A stretch of DNA of 64,000 nt, from NCBI RefSeq assembly GCF_018127805.1, contig NZ_CP072334.1, positions 1,032,001 through 1,096,000 on the forward strand. Direction: 5' to 3'. Origin of the DNA: Prevotella sp. oral taxon 475 (GTDB taxonomy: Bacteria; Bacteroidota; Bacteroidia; Bacteroidales; Bacteroidaceae). Under the pieces are notes generated by a model that saw nothing but the letters and a program-made list of their open reading frames with translations, was not told the origin of the DNA and did no database searches. Of this stretch, positions 34,986-43,594 are shown piece by piece (within the stretch, counting starts at the first letter, position 1; each line of letters begins with the position of its first letter). A program made the translations under genes and the position numbers.

Positions 34986-37900
34986 ATGAAACAGTATAAG
35001 TTAGTAGACAATGCGCTGGGTTGGCTTACTTTTCTCATCGCAGCATTTGTTTACTGCTCAACCATCGAGCCGACAGCCAGTTTTTGGGACTGTCCCGAGT
35101 TTATCACAACAGGTTATAAACTGGAAATAGGTCATCCGCCGGGTGCACCTTTCTTCATGCTCACGGCCAATCTGTTCTCGCATTTCGCGAGCGATGCAAC
35201 CCAAGTGGCACGCATGGTGAACACGATGAGCGCCCTGTTGAGCGCAACGACCATCCTCTTTCTCTTTTGGACGATTACGCATCTGACACGGAAGCTGGTG
35301 CTGAAAGATTGGGACGCACTGACTACCGGTAAGTTGATCGCTATTGAGGCTTCAGGATTAGTGGGTGCATTGATCTATACTTTTAGCGACACTTTTTGGT
35401 TCAGTGCCGTTGAAGGCGAAGTGTATGCCTACTCGTCGGCCTTTACGGCCATTGTATTCTGGCTCATACTGAAATGGGAAGACCATGCCGACGAACCGCA
35501 TAGCGATCGTTGGCTGGTACTCATCATGTATATGACGGGATTGAGTATTGGCGTTCACTTGCTCAATCTGTTGTGCATTCCGGCTATTGTGTTGGTGTTT
35601 GTGTATCGGAAATTCCCCGACATCGAGGTGAAAGGTTCGCTTCTGGCGTTGGTCATCTCGTTTGTGGTGGTGGCGGCGGTGCTCTATGGCGTAGTACCGG
35701 GCATCATCACAGTGGGTGGATGGTTTGAATTGTTCTTCGTCAACACCTTGGGTATGCCGTTCAACACGGGTGAAGTGATTTACATTATTCTCTTGGCAGC
35801 TATTGTGATTTGGGCTATCTATGAGAGTTACACGGGAATTCATGCGAAGCGCGAGAATCTCTCGTTCATCGCCGCTTTTGCTATGTTGGGCATTCCGTTC
35901 TACGGTTACGGCTGGTCGGCGGTATTGATAGGAGTGATTGTGTTGGCTTTGCTCTACGTGGTGCTGAATTACAAACGGCGGACGGCCGATAGAAAACTTG
36001 TTCCTCTTGTTTCTTCGCGCATCAAGAACACGGTACTGCTCTGCATGCTGATGTTGATGATCGGCTATTCGAGTTATGCGGTGATCGTGATTCGTTCCCT
36101 GGCGAATCCACCGATGGACCAAAACTCGCCTGAAGACATCTTTACGTTGGGCTCGTATCTGAGTCGCGACCAGTACGGCGACCGTCCATTGCTCTACGGA
36201 CAAGCTTTCAGTTCGCAGGTGCAGCTCGACCAAGAAGGTAACATGTGTAAGCCCCGAATGACAGAAGGAGCACCCATCTATCAGCGAAAAGAGAAGGCAC
36301 GGGCCGACGAAAAAGACTCTTACTTCGTGGTGAGCCACAAGAATAAATACGTTTACGCGCAGAATATGCTCTTTCCGCGGATGTACAGTTCTGCGCATGC
36401 TCAGGCCTACGATGACTGGATGGGCGGAATCGACGGATCGGAAGTGCCCTACGACCGATGTGGCGAGAACATTATGGTGAAGATGCCCTCACAGGCTGAC
36501 AACTTACGCTTCTTTCTTTCCTACCAATGCAACTTTATGTATTGGCGATATTTTATGTGGAACTTCGCCGGAAGGCAAAATGATCTGCAAGGAAACGGCG
36601 AACTCGAACACGGCAACTGGCTTACGGGTATCAGTTTTATCGATAATCTGCGGTTGGGCGACCAGAGTAAGCTGCCCGATGACCTCAAGAACAACAAAGG
36701 ACATAACGTCTTCTACTGTCTGCCGCTGCTCTTAGGGCTCATCGGATTGTTTTGGCAAGCTTTCCGCGGACAGCGAGGTATCCGACAGTTCTGGGTGGTG
36801 TTCTTCCTGTTTTTCATGACGGGCCTGGCCATCGTTATTTATCTCAACCAAACTCCCATGCAACCCCGCGAGCGCGACTATGCTTATGCCGGATCGTTCT
36901 ACGCCTTTGCCATCTGGTGCGGCATCGGTGTGGCGGCACTGATTGATCTGCTCAAGAAGCGGTTGTCGATGAACGAGACGGTGCTTTCGGCTATTGTGGG
37001 AGCGGTGTGTCTGCTGGTGCCTGTGCAAATGGCTTCTCAGACTTGGGACGATCACGACCGAAGTCATCGCGACACCTGCCGAGACTTCGGGCAGAATTAT
37101 CTTATGACTCTGCAAGATAAAGGTAATCCCATTCTCTTCACCAACGGCGACAACGATACCTTCCCTCTGTGGTACAATCAAGAAGTGGAAGGTGTGCGAA
37201 CCGATGCCCGTGTCTGCAACCTGAGCTACCTGCAAACCGACTGGTATATTGACCAAATGAAACGTCCGGCCTACCGTTCGCCATCGGTGCCTATCACCTG
37301 GCCAAGACTCGAATATTGTTCGGGTACGAACGAATACGTCGAAATCGTACCCCAGGCTAAGCAGCAACTGCTCGACTTCTACAAAACTAACCCCGAGCAG
37401 GCACGAGCTACCTACGGCGACGAACCCTTTGAACTCAAGAACATCCTGCGCTACTGGGTACGCTCGAAAGATAAAGACACCCACTTCATTCCTACTGACA
37501 CGCTCTACGTTACCATCGACAAAGCTGCCGTGCGTCGCAGTGGAATGATGATGGCGGCCGACACGATTCCCAACAGAATGGTCATCTCGTTGGCTGGGAA
37601 GAACGCCCTTTATAAAGGCGATCTGATGATGCTCGAGATGATTGCCCAGTGCAATTGGGAGCGACCCATCTACGTAGCCCTCACCGTGGGACAGGAGAAC
37701 TACATGAATTTGGGTGACAACTTCGTGCAGGAAGGACTGGCCAATCGCATCACTCCCTTTACCACCAATCTTCCCGGTGCGCGCAACTTCGATACCGAGA
37801 AAACCTATCGCAATGTGATGTATCGTTACCGCTACGGCGGACTCTCGCGCCGCGGCATCTACATCGACGAAACCGTCATGCGGATGTGTTACACCCATCG

Positions 37901-38333
37901 CCGGCTTATGGCTCAGCTCGCCACCCAGCTTATCGCCGAAGGCAAGAAAGAGAAGGCCCTACGCGTGTTGCAAAAAGCCGAGCAGGAGATACCCTACGAG
38001 AACGTGCCGGTAAGCTATGTCACAGGTGGCTTCGACCTGGGAGCCGGCAATGAGTTTGCCCGTAACTACGCCCTGCTGGGGCAGAAGGGAAAGGCACGCC
38101 AGCAAATCGACGCTGTATGGAAGAGTGCCGAGCAATATTTGGGATGGTATCTTTCACTCGAGGGAGCACGCTTCCAAGGTTCCACGCGCGACTGTTTGGC
38201 GCAATTCTATCAGATGCGGCAGACGGTGGCTATCACCGAGATGTTTGATCGTTCGCTGGCTGCCAAACAACGCAAGCAGCTCGAGAGTCTCATGTCGCTC
38301 TATCATAGCAAAGGAGGCGTCTTCCCCGAATAA
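34986..38333 (+). CDS. DUF2723 membrane protein, putative protein O-glycosyltransferase
   Basis: A 1115-residue protein. The N-terminal 380 residues hold about ten membrane helices with the DUF2723 signature: YCSTIEPTASFWDCPEFITTGYKLEIGHPPGAPFF (residues about 23-57), where the acidic DCPEF pair resembles the catalytic Asp/Glu of GT-C glycosyltransferases. More helices follow around 575-690 with PMQPRERDYAYAGSFYAFAIW. A large extracytoplasmic part (about 700-1115) with TPR-like helices (EKALRVLQKAEQE) ends the protein. The eukaryotic relative TMEM260 is a protein O-mannosyltransferase, and many Bacteroidota glycosylate exported proteins, so an O-glycosylation role is plausible but unproven here. 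It has its own promoter and precedes a deacetylase gene. Confidence 0.82.
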   Translation: MKQYKLVDNALGWLTFLIAAFVYCSTIEPTASFWDCPEFITTGYKLEIGHPPGAPFFMLTANLFSHFASDATQVARMVNTMSALLSATTILFLFWTITHLTRKLVLKDWDALTTGKLIAIEASGLVGALIYTFSDTFWFSAVEGEVYAYSSAFTAIVFWLILKWEDHADEPHSDRWLVLIMYMTGLSIGVHLLNLLCIPAIVLVFVYRKFPDIEVKGSLLALVISFVVVAAVLYGVVPGIITVGGWFELFFVNTLGMPFNTGEVIYIILLAAIVIWAIYESYTGIHAKRENLSFIAAFAMLGIPFYGYGWSAVLIGVIVLALLYVVLNYKRRTADRKLVPLVSSRIKNTVLLCMLMLMIGYSSYAVIVIRSLANPPMDQNSPEDIFTLGSYLSRDQYGDRPLLYGQAFSSQVQLDQEGNMCKPRMTEGAPIYQRKEKARADEKDSYFVVSHKNKYVYAQNMLFPRMYSSAHAQAYDDWMGGIDGSEVPYDRCGENIMVKMPSQADNLRFFLSYQCNFMYWRYFMWNFAGRQNDLQGNGELEHGNWLTGISFIDNLRLGDQSKLPDDLKNNKGHNVFYCLPLLLGLIGLFWQAFRGQRGIRQFWVVFFLFFMTGLAIVIYLNQTPMQPRERDYAYAGSFYAFAIWCGIGVAALIDLLKKRLSMNETVLSAIVGAVCLLVPVQMASQTWDDHDRSHRDTCRDFGQNYLMTLQDKGNPILFTNGDNDTFPLWYNQEVEGVRTDARVCNLSYLQTDWYIDQMKRPAYRSPSVPITWPRLEYCSGTNEYVEIVPQAKQQLLDFYKTNPEQARATYGDEPFELKNILRYWVRSKDKDTHFIPTDTLYVTIDKAAVRRSGMMMAADTIPNRMVISLAGKNALYKGDLMMLEMIAQCNWERPIYVALTVGQENYMNLGDNFVQEGLANRITPFTTNLPGARNFDTEKTYRNVMYRYRYGGLSRRGIYIDETVMRMCYTHRRLMAQLATQLIAEGKKEKALRVLQKAEQEIPYENVPVSYVTGGFDLGAGNEFARNYALLGQKGKARQQIDAVWKSAEQYLGWYLSLEGARFQGSTRDCLAQFYQMRQTVAITEMFDRSLAAKQRKQLESLMSLYHSKGGVFPE

Positions 38334-38515
38334 TCCTGATTTTTTCCGTTAGCCATGGCTGTTTGTACCGCGAGTTCATTGCCCCAAACCGCCATGGCTG
38401 TTTGCATTGCTGGACTTCGTTTGATCGAATTATATCGGTACGATTGCATCGCTGGATTTCGTGATGCGTTGTGGAATAAGGCAAATTTCCTTGTCAACTC
38501 GTCAACTAAAAAACA
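38334..38515. other. Short spacer with imperfect direct repeats
   Basis: The 182-bp gap contains GCCATGGCTGTTTG twice (38352 and 38391) and GCATnGCTGGAnTTCG twice (about 38404 and 38446). No promoter is obvious. Confidence 0.5.
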
Positions 38516-39127
38516 ATGTTCATCGAGCAACCCTCCATCTGGTTACGTTGGCTTTATCCCCACGCTCTGTGGCGGATGGACAAACGGGAACGCGCCGTCT
38601 ACCTCACCTTCGACGACGGGCCCATCCCCGAGTCTACTCCCTTCATCCTCGAAACCCTGGCCCGATATAACGCTCTGGCCACTTTCTTCATGGTGGGACA
38701 GAACGTAGAAAGATATCCCCATCTCTACCGCCAAATCCTCGACGCCGGGCATCGCGTGGGTAATCATACCTACAACCATATGGGTGGTGCACGACACACC
38801 ATCCGCACCTATAGCGATAATGCCCGACAGGCCGACGAACTCATTCACTCGCACCTCTTTCGACCGCCGCATGGATGGATGCGACTCAGTCAATATGCCT
38901 GGCTCAGCCGGAAATACAAAGTCGTCATGTGGGACGTCGTGACACGCGATTACTCCAAATGGATGACCGCCGAAGACGTCCTTAACAACGTGAAACGATA
39001 CACCCGAAACGGATCAATCATCACCTTTCACGATTCGCTCAAAAGTATCGACAAACTTCGCTTTGCCCTGCCGCAGACCCTGCAATGGCTCAAAGAACAA
39101 GGCTATGAATTCAAAACCATCGATTGA
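38516..39127 (+). CDS. Polysaccharide deacetylase (NodB homology domain)
   Basis: A 203-residue carbohydrate esterase family 4 protein. Conserved motifs in order: TFDDGP (motif 1, catalytic base Asp and metal Asp), GNHTYNH (motif 2, metal-binding His residues), RPPHG (motif 3), WDVVTRDYSKW (motif 4) and ITFHDS (motif 5). All the metal-binding and catalytic residues I can identify are present. There is no signal peptide, and the protein starts MFIEQPSIWLRWLYP. This is unusual for an enzyme acting on peptidoglycan or surface glycan, but it is common for the Bacteroidota short form. The next gene (queG) starts 23 bp before its stop, so the two are co-translated. Confidence 0.88.
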   Translation: MFIEQPSIWLRWLYPHALWRMDKRERAVYLTFDDGPIPESTPFILETLARYNALATFFMVGQNVERYPHLYRQILDAGHRVGNHTYNHMGGARHTIRTYSDNARQADELIHSHLFRPPHGWMRLSQYAWLSRKYKVVMWDVVTRDYSKWMTAEDVLNNVKRYTRNGSIITFHDSLKSIDKLRFALPQTLQWLKEQGYEFKTID

Positions 39128-40115
39128 CAAGAGTGAACTCTCCCGCCAGATCAAAGCCGAGGCCGCACGCCTCGGCTTCTTCGCCTGCGGCATCGCACAT
39201 GCTGAAGCTGTAGACGAGGAGACGGCTCATGAGGTGAGACGATGGCTCAGCGAAGGACGGCACGCAGGTATGGACTATATGAACAATCATACAGACAAAC
39301 GACTCGACCCACGACTGCTCATGCCCGGTGTACAGTCTATCGTGAGTGTTGCCCTTAACTACGCTCCTGCCCAACGTATCCCACAAGAACAATATCAACT
39401 TGCCGGCTACGCTTACGGACAAGACTATCACGACGTCGTCAAGACAAAACTCAGATCTCTCGCCACACACCTCGGCTTCACACCCTATCCCTCGCCTTCG
39501 AACCCATCCAATACCTTGACTCCCTCAAGTCCCTATTTCCGAGTATTCTGTGACAGTGCCCCCATCCTTGAACGATACTGGGCCGTGAAAGCCGGACTCG
39601 GATGGACTGGACGCAATCATCAACTCATTCTTCCACAGGCCGGCAGCCAGTTCGTTCTCGGCGAACTCTTCCTCGACATCCCCCTCCAATACGACCAGGA
39701 AATGCCCAGTCGCTGCGGCTCCTGTCACCGCTGCCTCGAAGCCTGCCCCACCCACGCTCTTGGCACCTGGAATCCCCATCACCCTCACCAACGACAGCCT
39801 CTCGACGCTCATCGCTGTCTCTCCTATCAAACCATCGAAAACCGCGAGGACCTCAACCCCACCACCATCCAGGCAATGGGCAATACCATCTACGGCTGCG
39901 ACAGATGCCAAACCGTCTGCCCTTGGAACCGACTCGCTCCACCCACTGATATCCCCGAACTCCAACCCCGAACCGAACTCCTCGAAATGACCCGCGAGAA
40001 ATGGCTCCGTCTCTCCGAAGACGACTATCGCCGACTCTTCAAAGGTAGTGCCGTCAAGCGCGCCAAATATACCGGTCTCATGCGCAATATCAATGCTGTA
40101 GGAAAAAAGGAATAA
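39105..40115 (+). CDS. queG: Epoxyqueuosine reductase QueG
   Basis: A 336-residue cobalamin- and iron-sulphur-dependent enzyme that makes the last step of queuosine formation in tRNA. The start at 39105 gives the family opening (IDKSELSRQIKAEAARLGFFACGIA); a longer in-frame start lies inside the deacetylase gene. The DUF1730 domain (about 50-130, SIVSVALNYAP) is followed by two [4Fe-4S] motifs: CGSCHRCLEACPTHAL and CDRCQTVCPWNR. The long loop between them is typical. It overlaps the deacetylase gene by 23 bp with no functional link that I know of. The rest of the queuosine pathway is not in the window. Confidence 0.93.
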   Translation: MNSKPSIDKSELSRQIKAEAARLGFFACGIAHAEAVDEETAHEVRRWLSEGRHAGMDYMNNHTDKRLDPRLLMPGVQSIVSVALNYAPAQRIPQEQYQLAGYAYGQDYHDVVKTKLRSLATHLGFTPYPSPSNPSNTLTPSSPYFRVFCDSAPILERYWAVKAGLGWTGRNHQLILPQAGSQFVLGELFLDIPLQYDQEMPSRCGSCHRCLEACPTHALGTWNPHHPHQRQPLDAHRCLSYQTIENREDLNPTTIQAMGNTIYGCDRCQTVCPWNRLAPPTDIPELQPRTELLEMTREKWLRLSEDDYRRLFKGSAVKRAKYTGLMRNINAVGKKE

Positions 40116-40120
40116 AAAGA

Positions 40121-40152
40121 TTTGCAGATGTACACCAAAGTAATTAAATTTG
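40121..40152 (+). promoter_or_regulatory. Promoter of the primary sigma-factor gene
   Basis: TTTG (40121-40124), a 20-bp spacer and TAAATTTG (40145-40152), about 26 nt before the ATG. This is the class of promoter read by the sigma factor encoded here. Confidence 0.8.
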
Positions 40153-40178
40153 CACACAAGCATAAAGGCAACACTTAA

Positions 40179-41042
40179 ATGAGACAGCTGAAAATCACAA
40201 AATCAATCACCAACAGAGAGAACGATTCCTTAGACAAATATCTCCAAGAAATTGGACACGAGGAACTCCTCACGGTGGAAGAAGAAGTAGAATTGGCGCA
40301 GCGCATACGAAAAGGCGACCGAAAAGCCCTGGAAAAGCTCACCAAATCTAACCTCCGGTTTGTGGTGTCTGTTGCCAAGCAATATCAAAACCAAGGTCTG
40401 AGCCTGCAAGATCTTATCAACGAAGGCAACGTAGGACTAATTAAAGCAGCCGAGAAATTTGACGAAACACGCGGTTTTAAATTTATCTCGTATGCCGTGT
40501 GGTGGATTAGACAAAGCATTTTGCAAGCCATCGCCGAACAAAGTCGCATCGTAAGGCTCCCGCTCAATCAGGTAGGTTCGGTGAACAAAATCAATAAAGT
40601 GCTCAATAAGTTCGAACAAGAAAACGAACGACGCCCCAGCATCAACGAACTCGCAGAGAAAATCGATCTCCCCGAAGAGAAAATCGAAGATGCAATGAAG
40701 GTGACAGGTAAGCACATCTCCGTGGATGCCCCCTTTATAGACGGCGAGGAAAGCAGTCTGCTCGATACGATGACAAGTTCGGACACACCAACCGCCGACA
40801 ATGAACTGGTTTTAGAATCGCTACGCAACGAAATCGCACGAGCATTGCAGTTTCTCAACGAGCGTGAGCGAAATGTCATCGAAGCCTTCTTCGGAATCAA
40901 TCAGCAAGAAATGACGCTCGAGGAAATAGCAGACAAATACAGTCTTACCCGCGAAAGAGTGAGACAAATAAAGGAAAAAGCCATTAGAAGACTGCGAAAC
41001 AATACAAAGAACAAAATGCTGAAAAGCTATTTGGGGCAGTGA
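40179..41042 (+). CDS. rpoD: Primary RNA polymerase sigma factor (short Bacteroidota type)
   Basis: A 287-residue sigma-70 factor containing region 1.2 ([21 protein letters not shown]), region 2 ([57 protein letters not shown]), region 3 ([20 protein letters not shown]) and region 4 with [19 protein letters not shown] and the helix-turn-helix ITLEE-like [29 protein letters not shown]. Region 1.1 and the nonconserved insert are absent. That is the known form of the Bacteroidota housekeeping factor, which reads TTTG/TAnnTTTG promoters. Length and motifs fit exactly. It has its own promoter and a small CGTGTG/CACACG dyad (41051-41067) after the stop. Confidence 0.95.
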   Translation: MRQLKITKSITNRENDSLDKYLQEIGHEELLTVEEEVELAQRIRKGDRKALEKLTKSNLRFVVSVAKQYQNQGLSLQDLINEGNVGLIKAAEKFDETRGFKFISYAVWWIRQSILQAIAEQSRIVRLPLNQVGSVNKINKVLNKFEQENERRPSINELAEKIDLPEEKIEDAMKVTGKHISVDAPFIDGEESSLLDTMTSSDTPTADNELVLESLRNEIARALQFLNERERNVIEAFFGINQQEMTLEEIADKYSLTRERVRQIKEKAIRRLRNNTKNKMLKSYLGQ

Positions 41043-41096
41043 CAAAGAGTCGTGTGACTTACACACGGAAGAACTTGCAGTCATAAACAATTATCA

Positions 41097-41510
41097 TTGA
41101 TGAAGAATTATAAACAATATCTTTTTGCCATCTTATTGGCCTTGCTGGCAGGCAACGCGTCAGCAAAACTGAAACAAACAAAAGTTTACGCATTTGGATT
41201 TGCAGCATCATTCAACGACTCCACGGTCTATTTCACCGACGTTCAAGAAATAGATTCTGCATGGGTCAACGAAGGAAATCACTTTCTTTACAGTCGGGAG
41301 AACTACTCTTACCAACTGCGCGATTATTTGAAAGGCCAAGGCGTATCCTATCCCACTCCCATCACGAGTTTTGCACTGAAAAGAAAGACGGCGGAAAAGA
41401 AGCTGGCAACGCTTAGGAAGAAATACACGGAGAAAGGAAAATTTGATGTGCGCTACATTAAGGAATCGGAATTCAGATATGCGCCCATCGCTCCCGAAGA
41501 GGAGAAGTGA
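41097..41510 (+). CDS. Secreted protein of unknown function beside the HprK/PqqD cassette
   Basis: A 137-residue protein not recognised as a known family. Residues 1-23 form a signal peptide (MMKNYKQYLFAILLALLAGNASA), so it should reach the periplasm. The mature part is small, soluble-looking, with a basic central stretch (SFALKRKTAEKKLATLRKKY) and no cysteine pairs. It reads like the short Bacteroidota secreted proteins that often follow rpoD. It begins 54 bp after the sigma-factor stop and ends 41 bp before the kinase-like ATG at 41552, so it may belong to either neighbour. No membrane helix is seen in the mature protein. Confidence 0.6.
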   Translation: MMKNYKQYLFAILLALLAGNASAKLKQTKVYAFGFAASFNDSTVYFTDVQEIDSAWVNEGNHFLYSRENYSYQLRDYLKGQGVSYPTPITSFALKRKTAEKKLATLRKKYTEKGKFDVRYIKESEFRYAPIAPEEEK

Positions 41511-41551
41511 AGCATCGTCATTCCCATCAAGCACTCAAAGCGAAACACCGC

Positions 41552-42433
41552 ATGATTCATCATTTCAGGATAGCAGAACTCAACATTAGAATCATTTTCG
41601 AGGAATCAAGGCACAACGGTCCGTCACTGATACAGTCGTTCGAGCCTTTTCGTGTATCGCCGTTCACAGACGATTTATTTTTTCAGCTCACGGTGGACGA
41701 CCGGCTACGGCCCACGGACCAAGAGGAGAGAGAGACGATCAGAGATTTCGATACAGGGAATGGAAACACGCTTGTCGATCGACTCTCTGATGGTGGATAT
41801 CAGTTTCTCATCAAAGACTTGCGAGGCAATCACTGCTGTTTGCTGCGCACGAATAAAGACTTTTCCGACTGTCGTTGCGCCCTCAATGGCAATTACGACA
41901 TGCGTTGTTTCGGACTTAACAACGCCCTCATGCTCATCTTCGCCTTTGCCGGCAGCTTCAGGCAAACGTTGCTCATTCATGCTTCATTGGTCCGTCATCA
42001 GGGACGTGGATACGCCTTCACGGCCAAGAGCGGAACGGGGAAGAGCACGCACGTGAGTCTTTGGCTCCGCCATATCCCCGACTGCGACTTGATGAATGAC
42101 GACAATCCGATCATTCGGATCATTGACGGACAGCCCTACATCTACGGCGGACCCTGGAGCGGGAAGACCCCCTGCTACCGCAACGTGAAAGCACGCTTGG
42201 GAGCCATCTCGAGGATCGACAGAGCCACGCAGAACAGCGTCGACAAGTTGAATCCTATCGAGGCGTTTGCCTCCCTGTTGCCCTCCTGTTCATCGATGAA
42301 GTGGGACAAAGACATCTTCAACAGCATCTGCAACACCATTTCCCGAGTCATCGAGACAACGAATATTTACACCGTCCACTGTCTACCCAACAAAGAAGCC
42401 GCCCTCCTATGTCACCAGATCATCGCCCAATAA
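41552..42433 (+). CDS. HPr kinase/PEP-carboxykinase-like protein
   Basis: A 293-residue protein from the ATG at 41552; a GTG at 41507 overlaps the previous stop but adds a poor leader. The centre holds a P-loop with HprK-like context: HASLVRHQGRGYAFTAKSGTGKSTHVSLWL (about residues 142-171), then the Walker-B-like DLMNDDNPIIRI and GGPWSGKT. Proteins of this kind are found with PqqD-like and S24/S26-like proteins in peptide-modification clusters. In some lasso-peptide clusters such kinases phosphorylate the peptide C-terminus. No precursor peptide, cyclase or exporter is evident here. The next gene starts 25 bp before its stop, indicating tight co-translation. Confidence 0.75.
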   Translation: MIHHFRIAELNIRIIFEESRHNGPSLIQSFEPFRVSPFTDDLFFQLTVDDRLRPTDQEERETIRDFDTGNGNTLVDRLSDGGYQFLIKDLRGNHCCLLRTNKDFSDCRCALNGNYDMRCFGLNNALMLIFAFAGSFRQTLLIHASLVRHQGRGYAFTAKSGTGKSTHVSLWLRHIPDCDLMNDDNPIIRIIDGQPYIYGGPWSGKTPCYRNVKARLGAISRIDRATQNSVDKLNPIEAFASLLPSCSSMKWDKDIFNSICNTISRVIETTNIYTVHCLPNKEAALLCHQIIAQ

Positions 42434-42894
42434 AAGAACTACAGTTTGAAAACGCGCGTTTTCTGCCCGAGGTGGTAGCCCTTTTAGAAGAGGGGCACAC
42501 CGTAACACTACGGCTCAAGGGCTTCAGCATGCGTCCCTTTTTGGAAGACAACCGCGACAAAGCCCTGCTGAGCAAGCCCACCACCATACAGAAAGGCGAT
42601 GCCGTACTGGCTGAGATTGCAAAAGGGCATTTCGTTCTGCATCGCATCATCCGCATCAAGGGCGATGAGATTACGTTGCGCGGCGACGGAAATTTAGGTA
42701 CGGAGCATTGCCAACGGAGCGACATCCGCGCTTTCGCCTTGGGATTCTACCGAAAGGGACGGAAGAAGCTCGACAAGACCAATAGTCTGAAATGGAAAGT
42801 CTACTCTTTCCTTTGGACCCGCCTCTTCCCCCTGCGCCGCTACCTCTTAGGCTTTTACCGGCGAGTGTGGCTGAAGGTATTTCAACCGATTTAG
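42409..42894 (+). CDS. S24/S26-like (LexA/signal-peptidase fold) protein
   Basis: A 161-residue protein from the ATG at 42409, overlapping the kinase-like gene by 25 bp. Its core is LKGFSMRPFLEDNRDKALLSK (the Ser of GFSMRP is the expected nucleophile), then KGDAVLAEIAKGHFVLHRIIRIKGDEITLRGDGN. This is the S24/S26 serine-protease fold seen in LexA and signal peptidase I. The usual general-base lysine is replaced by His in LHRII, as in the archaeal/eukaryotic-type signal peptidase pattern. It has no N-terminal membrane anchor but a C-terminal amphipathic stretch (LRRYLLGFYRRVWLKVF). It may cleave a small substrate of the neighbouring PqqD-like/kinase pair. That is inference. Confidence 0.7.
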   Translation: MSPDHRPIKELQFENARFLPEVVALLEEGHTVTLRLKGFSMRPFLEDNRDKALLSKPTTIQKGDAVLAEIAKGHFVLHRIIRIKGDEITLRGDGNLGTEHCQRSDIRAFALGFYRKGRKKLDKTNSLKWKVYSFLWTRLFPLRRYLLGFYRRVWLKVFQPI

Positions 42895-42929
42895 AAAACA
42901 ATAAAAACAAATATTCAACAACAAAAAGG

Positions 42930-43199
42930 ATGAAAGCAAAAAAAGGATTCAACCTGCGTTCCATCTGCGGCGAGCGTGTGATTGTGGCCGAAGGGAAAGA
43001 GAACATCGATTTCAGCAATATCATCAGTATGAACGAACCGTCGGCCTATCTTTGGGACTCGATTGGAGAAAAGGAGTTCACCGTCGATATGTTAGCCGAC
43101 TTGCTCACGTCGCACTACGAAGTAGAGCGAGCAGTGGCTCTGGCCGATGTCCAGGCTCTTGTACAGCAATGGAGAGAGGCAGGCATCATCGAGGAATAG
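42930..43199 (+). CDS. PqqD-family (RiPP recognition element) protein
   Basis: An 89-residue protein beginning MKAKKGFNLRSICGERV. It shows the PqqD pattern: an N-terminal beta hairpin (ERVIVAEG), the conserved NEPSAYLWDSI turn-helix at residues about 35-45, and two C-terminal helices (FTVDMLADLLTSHYEVE, ALADVQALVQQWREAGIIEE). PqqD domains bind leader sequences of ribosomally made peptides. It is the last gene of the operon, 35 bp after the S24/S26-like gene, and is followed by a strong terminator. An orphan PqqD with an HprK-like kinase and S24/S26-like protein is a recurring but uncharacterised Bacteroidota set. Confidence 0.82.
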   Translation: MKAKKGFNLRSICGERVIVAEGKENIDFSNIISMNEPSAYLWDSIGEKEFTVDMLADLLTSHYEVERAVALADVQALVQQWREAGIIEE

Positions 43200-43240
43200 A
43201 CCTATTTCGTTCCGAGCACCTCTGGTCTTCGCCTCAATGA

Positions 43241-43279
43241 GAGGATGTATCAACATTTTTATGATACATCCTCTTTTTT
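43241..43279 (+). terminator. Terminator of the PqqD-like operon
   Basis: A perfect 12-bp stem (GAGGATGTATCA at 43241-43252, TGATACATCCTC at 43262-43273) with a 9-nt loop and six T. Confidence 0.9.
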
Positions 43280-43323
43280 GTACCTCTTTCAATGCTACCA
43301 TGTAGAACGCAAAAAGATTTTGG

Positions 43324-43458
43324 TGCACAGAATCTCAGGTTTTCGTGCAGAAAAAAGATTTTGATGCACAGAATCCCGGATTTTCGTGCAGAAAAAAGAT
43401 TTTGGTGCACAGAATCTCGGATTTTCGTGCAGAAAAAAGGTTTTCATGCACAAAATGC
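43324..43458. repeat. Three-plus 41-bp tandem repeats (22 + 19 bp sub-units)
   Basis: TGCA occurs at 43324, 43346, 43365, 43387, 43406, 43428 and 43447, so steps alternate 22, 19, 22, 19, 22, 19. The two sub-units read TGCAcagaatctcgGATTTTCG and TGCAgaaaaAAGATTTTGg. No coding sense in any frame. Confidence 0.9.
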
Positions 43459-43503
43459 CGCAGTTTGAGGAGGAAATGAAGACGGAGCGAACTATCCTCT
43501 CAG

Positions 43504-43538
43504 AAAAAAGGGCGCATCGGGATTTTGATACGCCCTTT
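43504..43538 (-). terminator. Terminator of the MATE gene
   Basis: AAAGGGCG (43507-43514) pairs with CGCCCTTT (43531-43538), with a further ATC/GAT pairing inside. On the minus strand the T run 43509-43504 follows, about 60 bp after the MATE stop. Confidence 0.8.
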
Positions 43539-43594
43539 ATTGCCCGTTTTATGTTTCTGTGGGTGCAGAAGTCTCTGATTTGAGTTGGGTAGCA

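Noticed and set aside
38516..39127. Secreted deacetylase acting on peptidoglycan
   Set aside because: No signal peptide is present at the chosen start and no upstream start supplies one.
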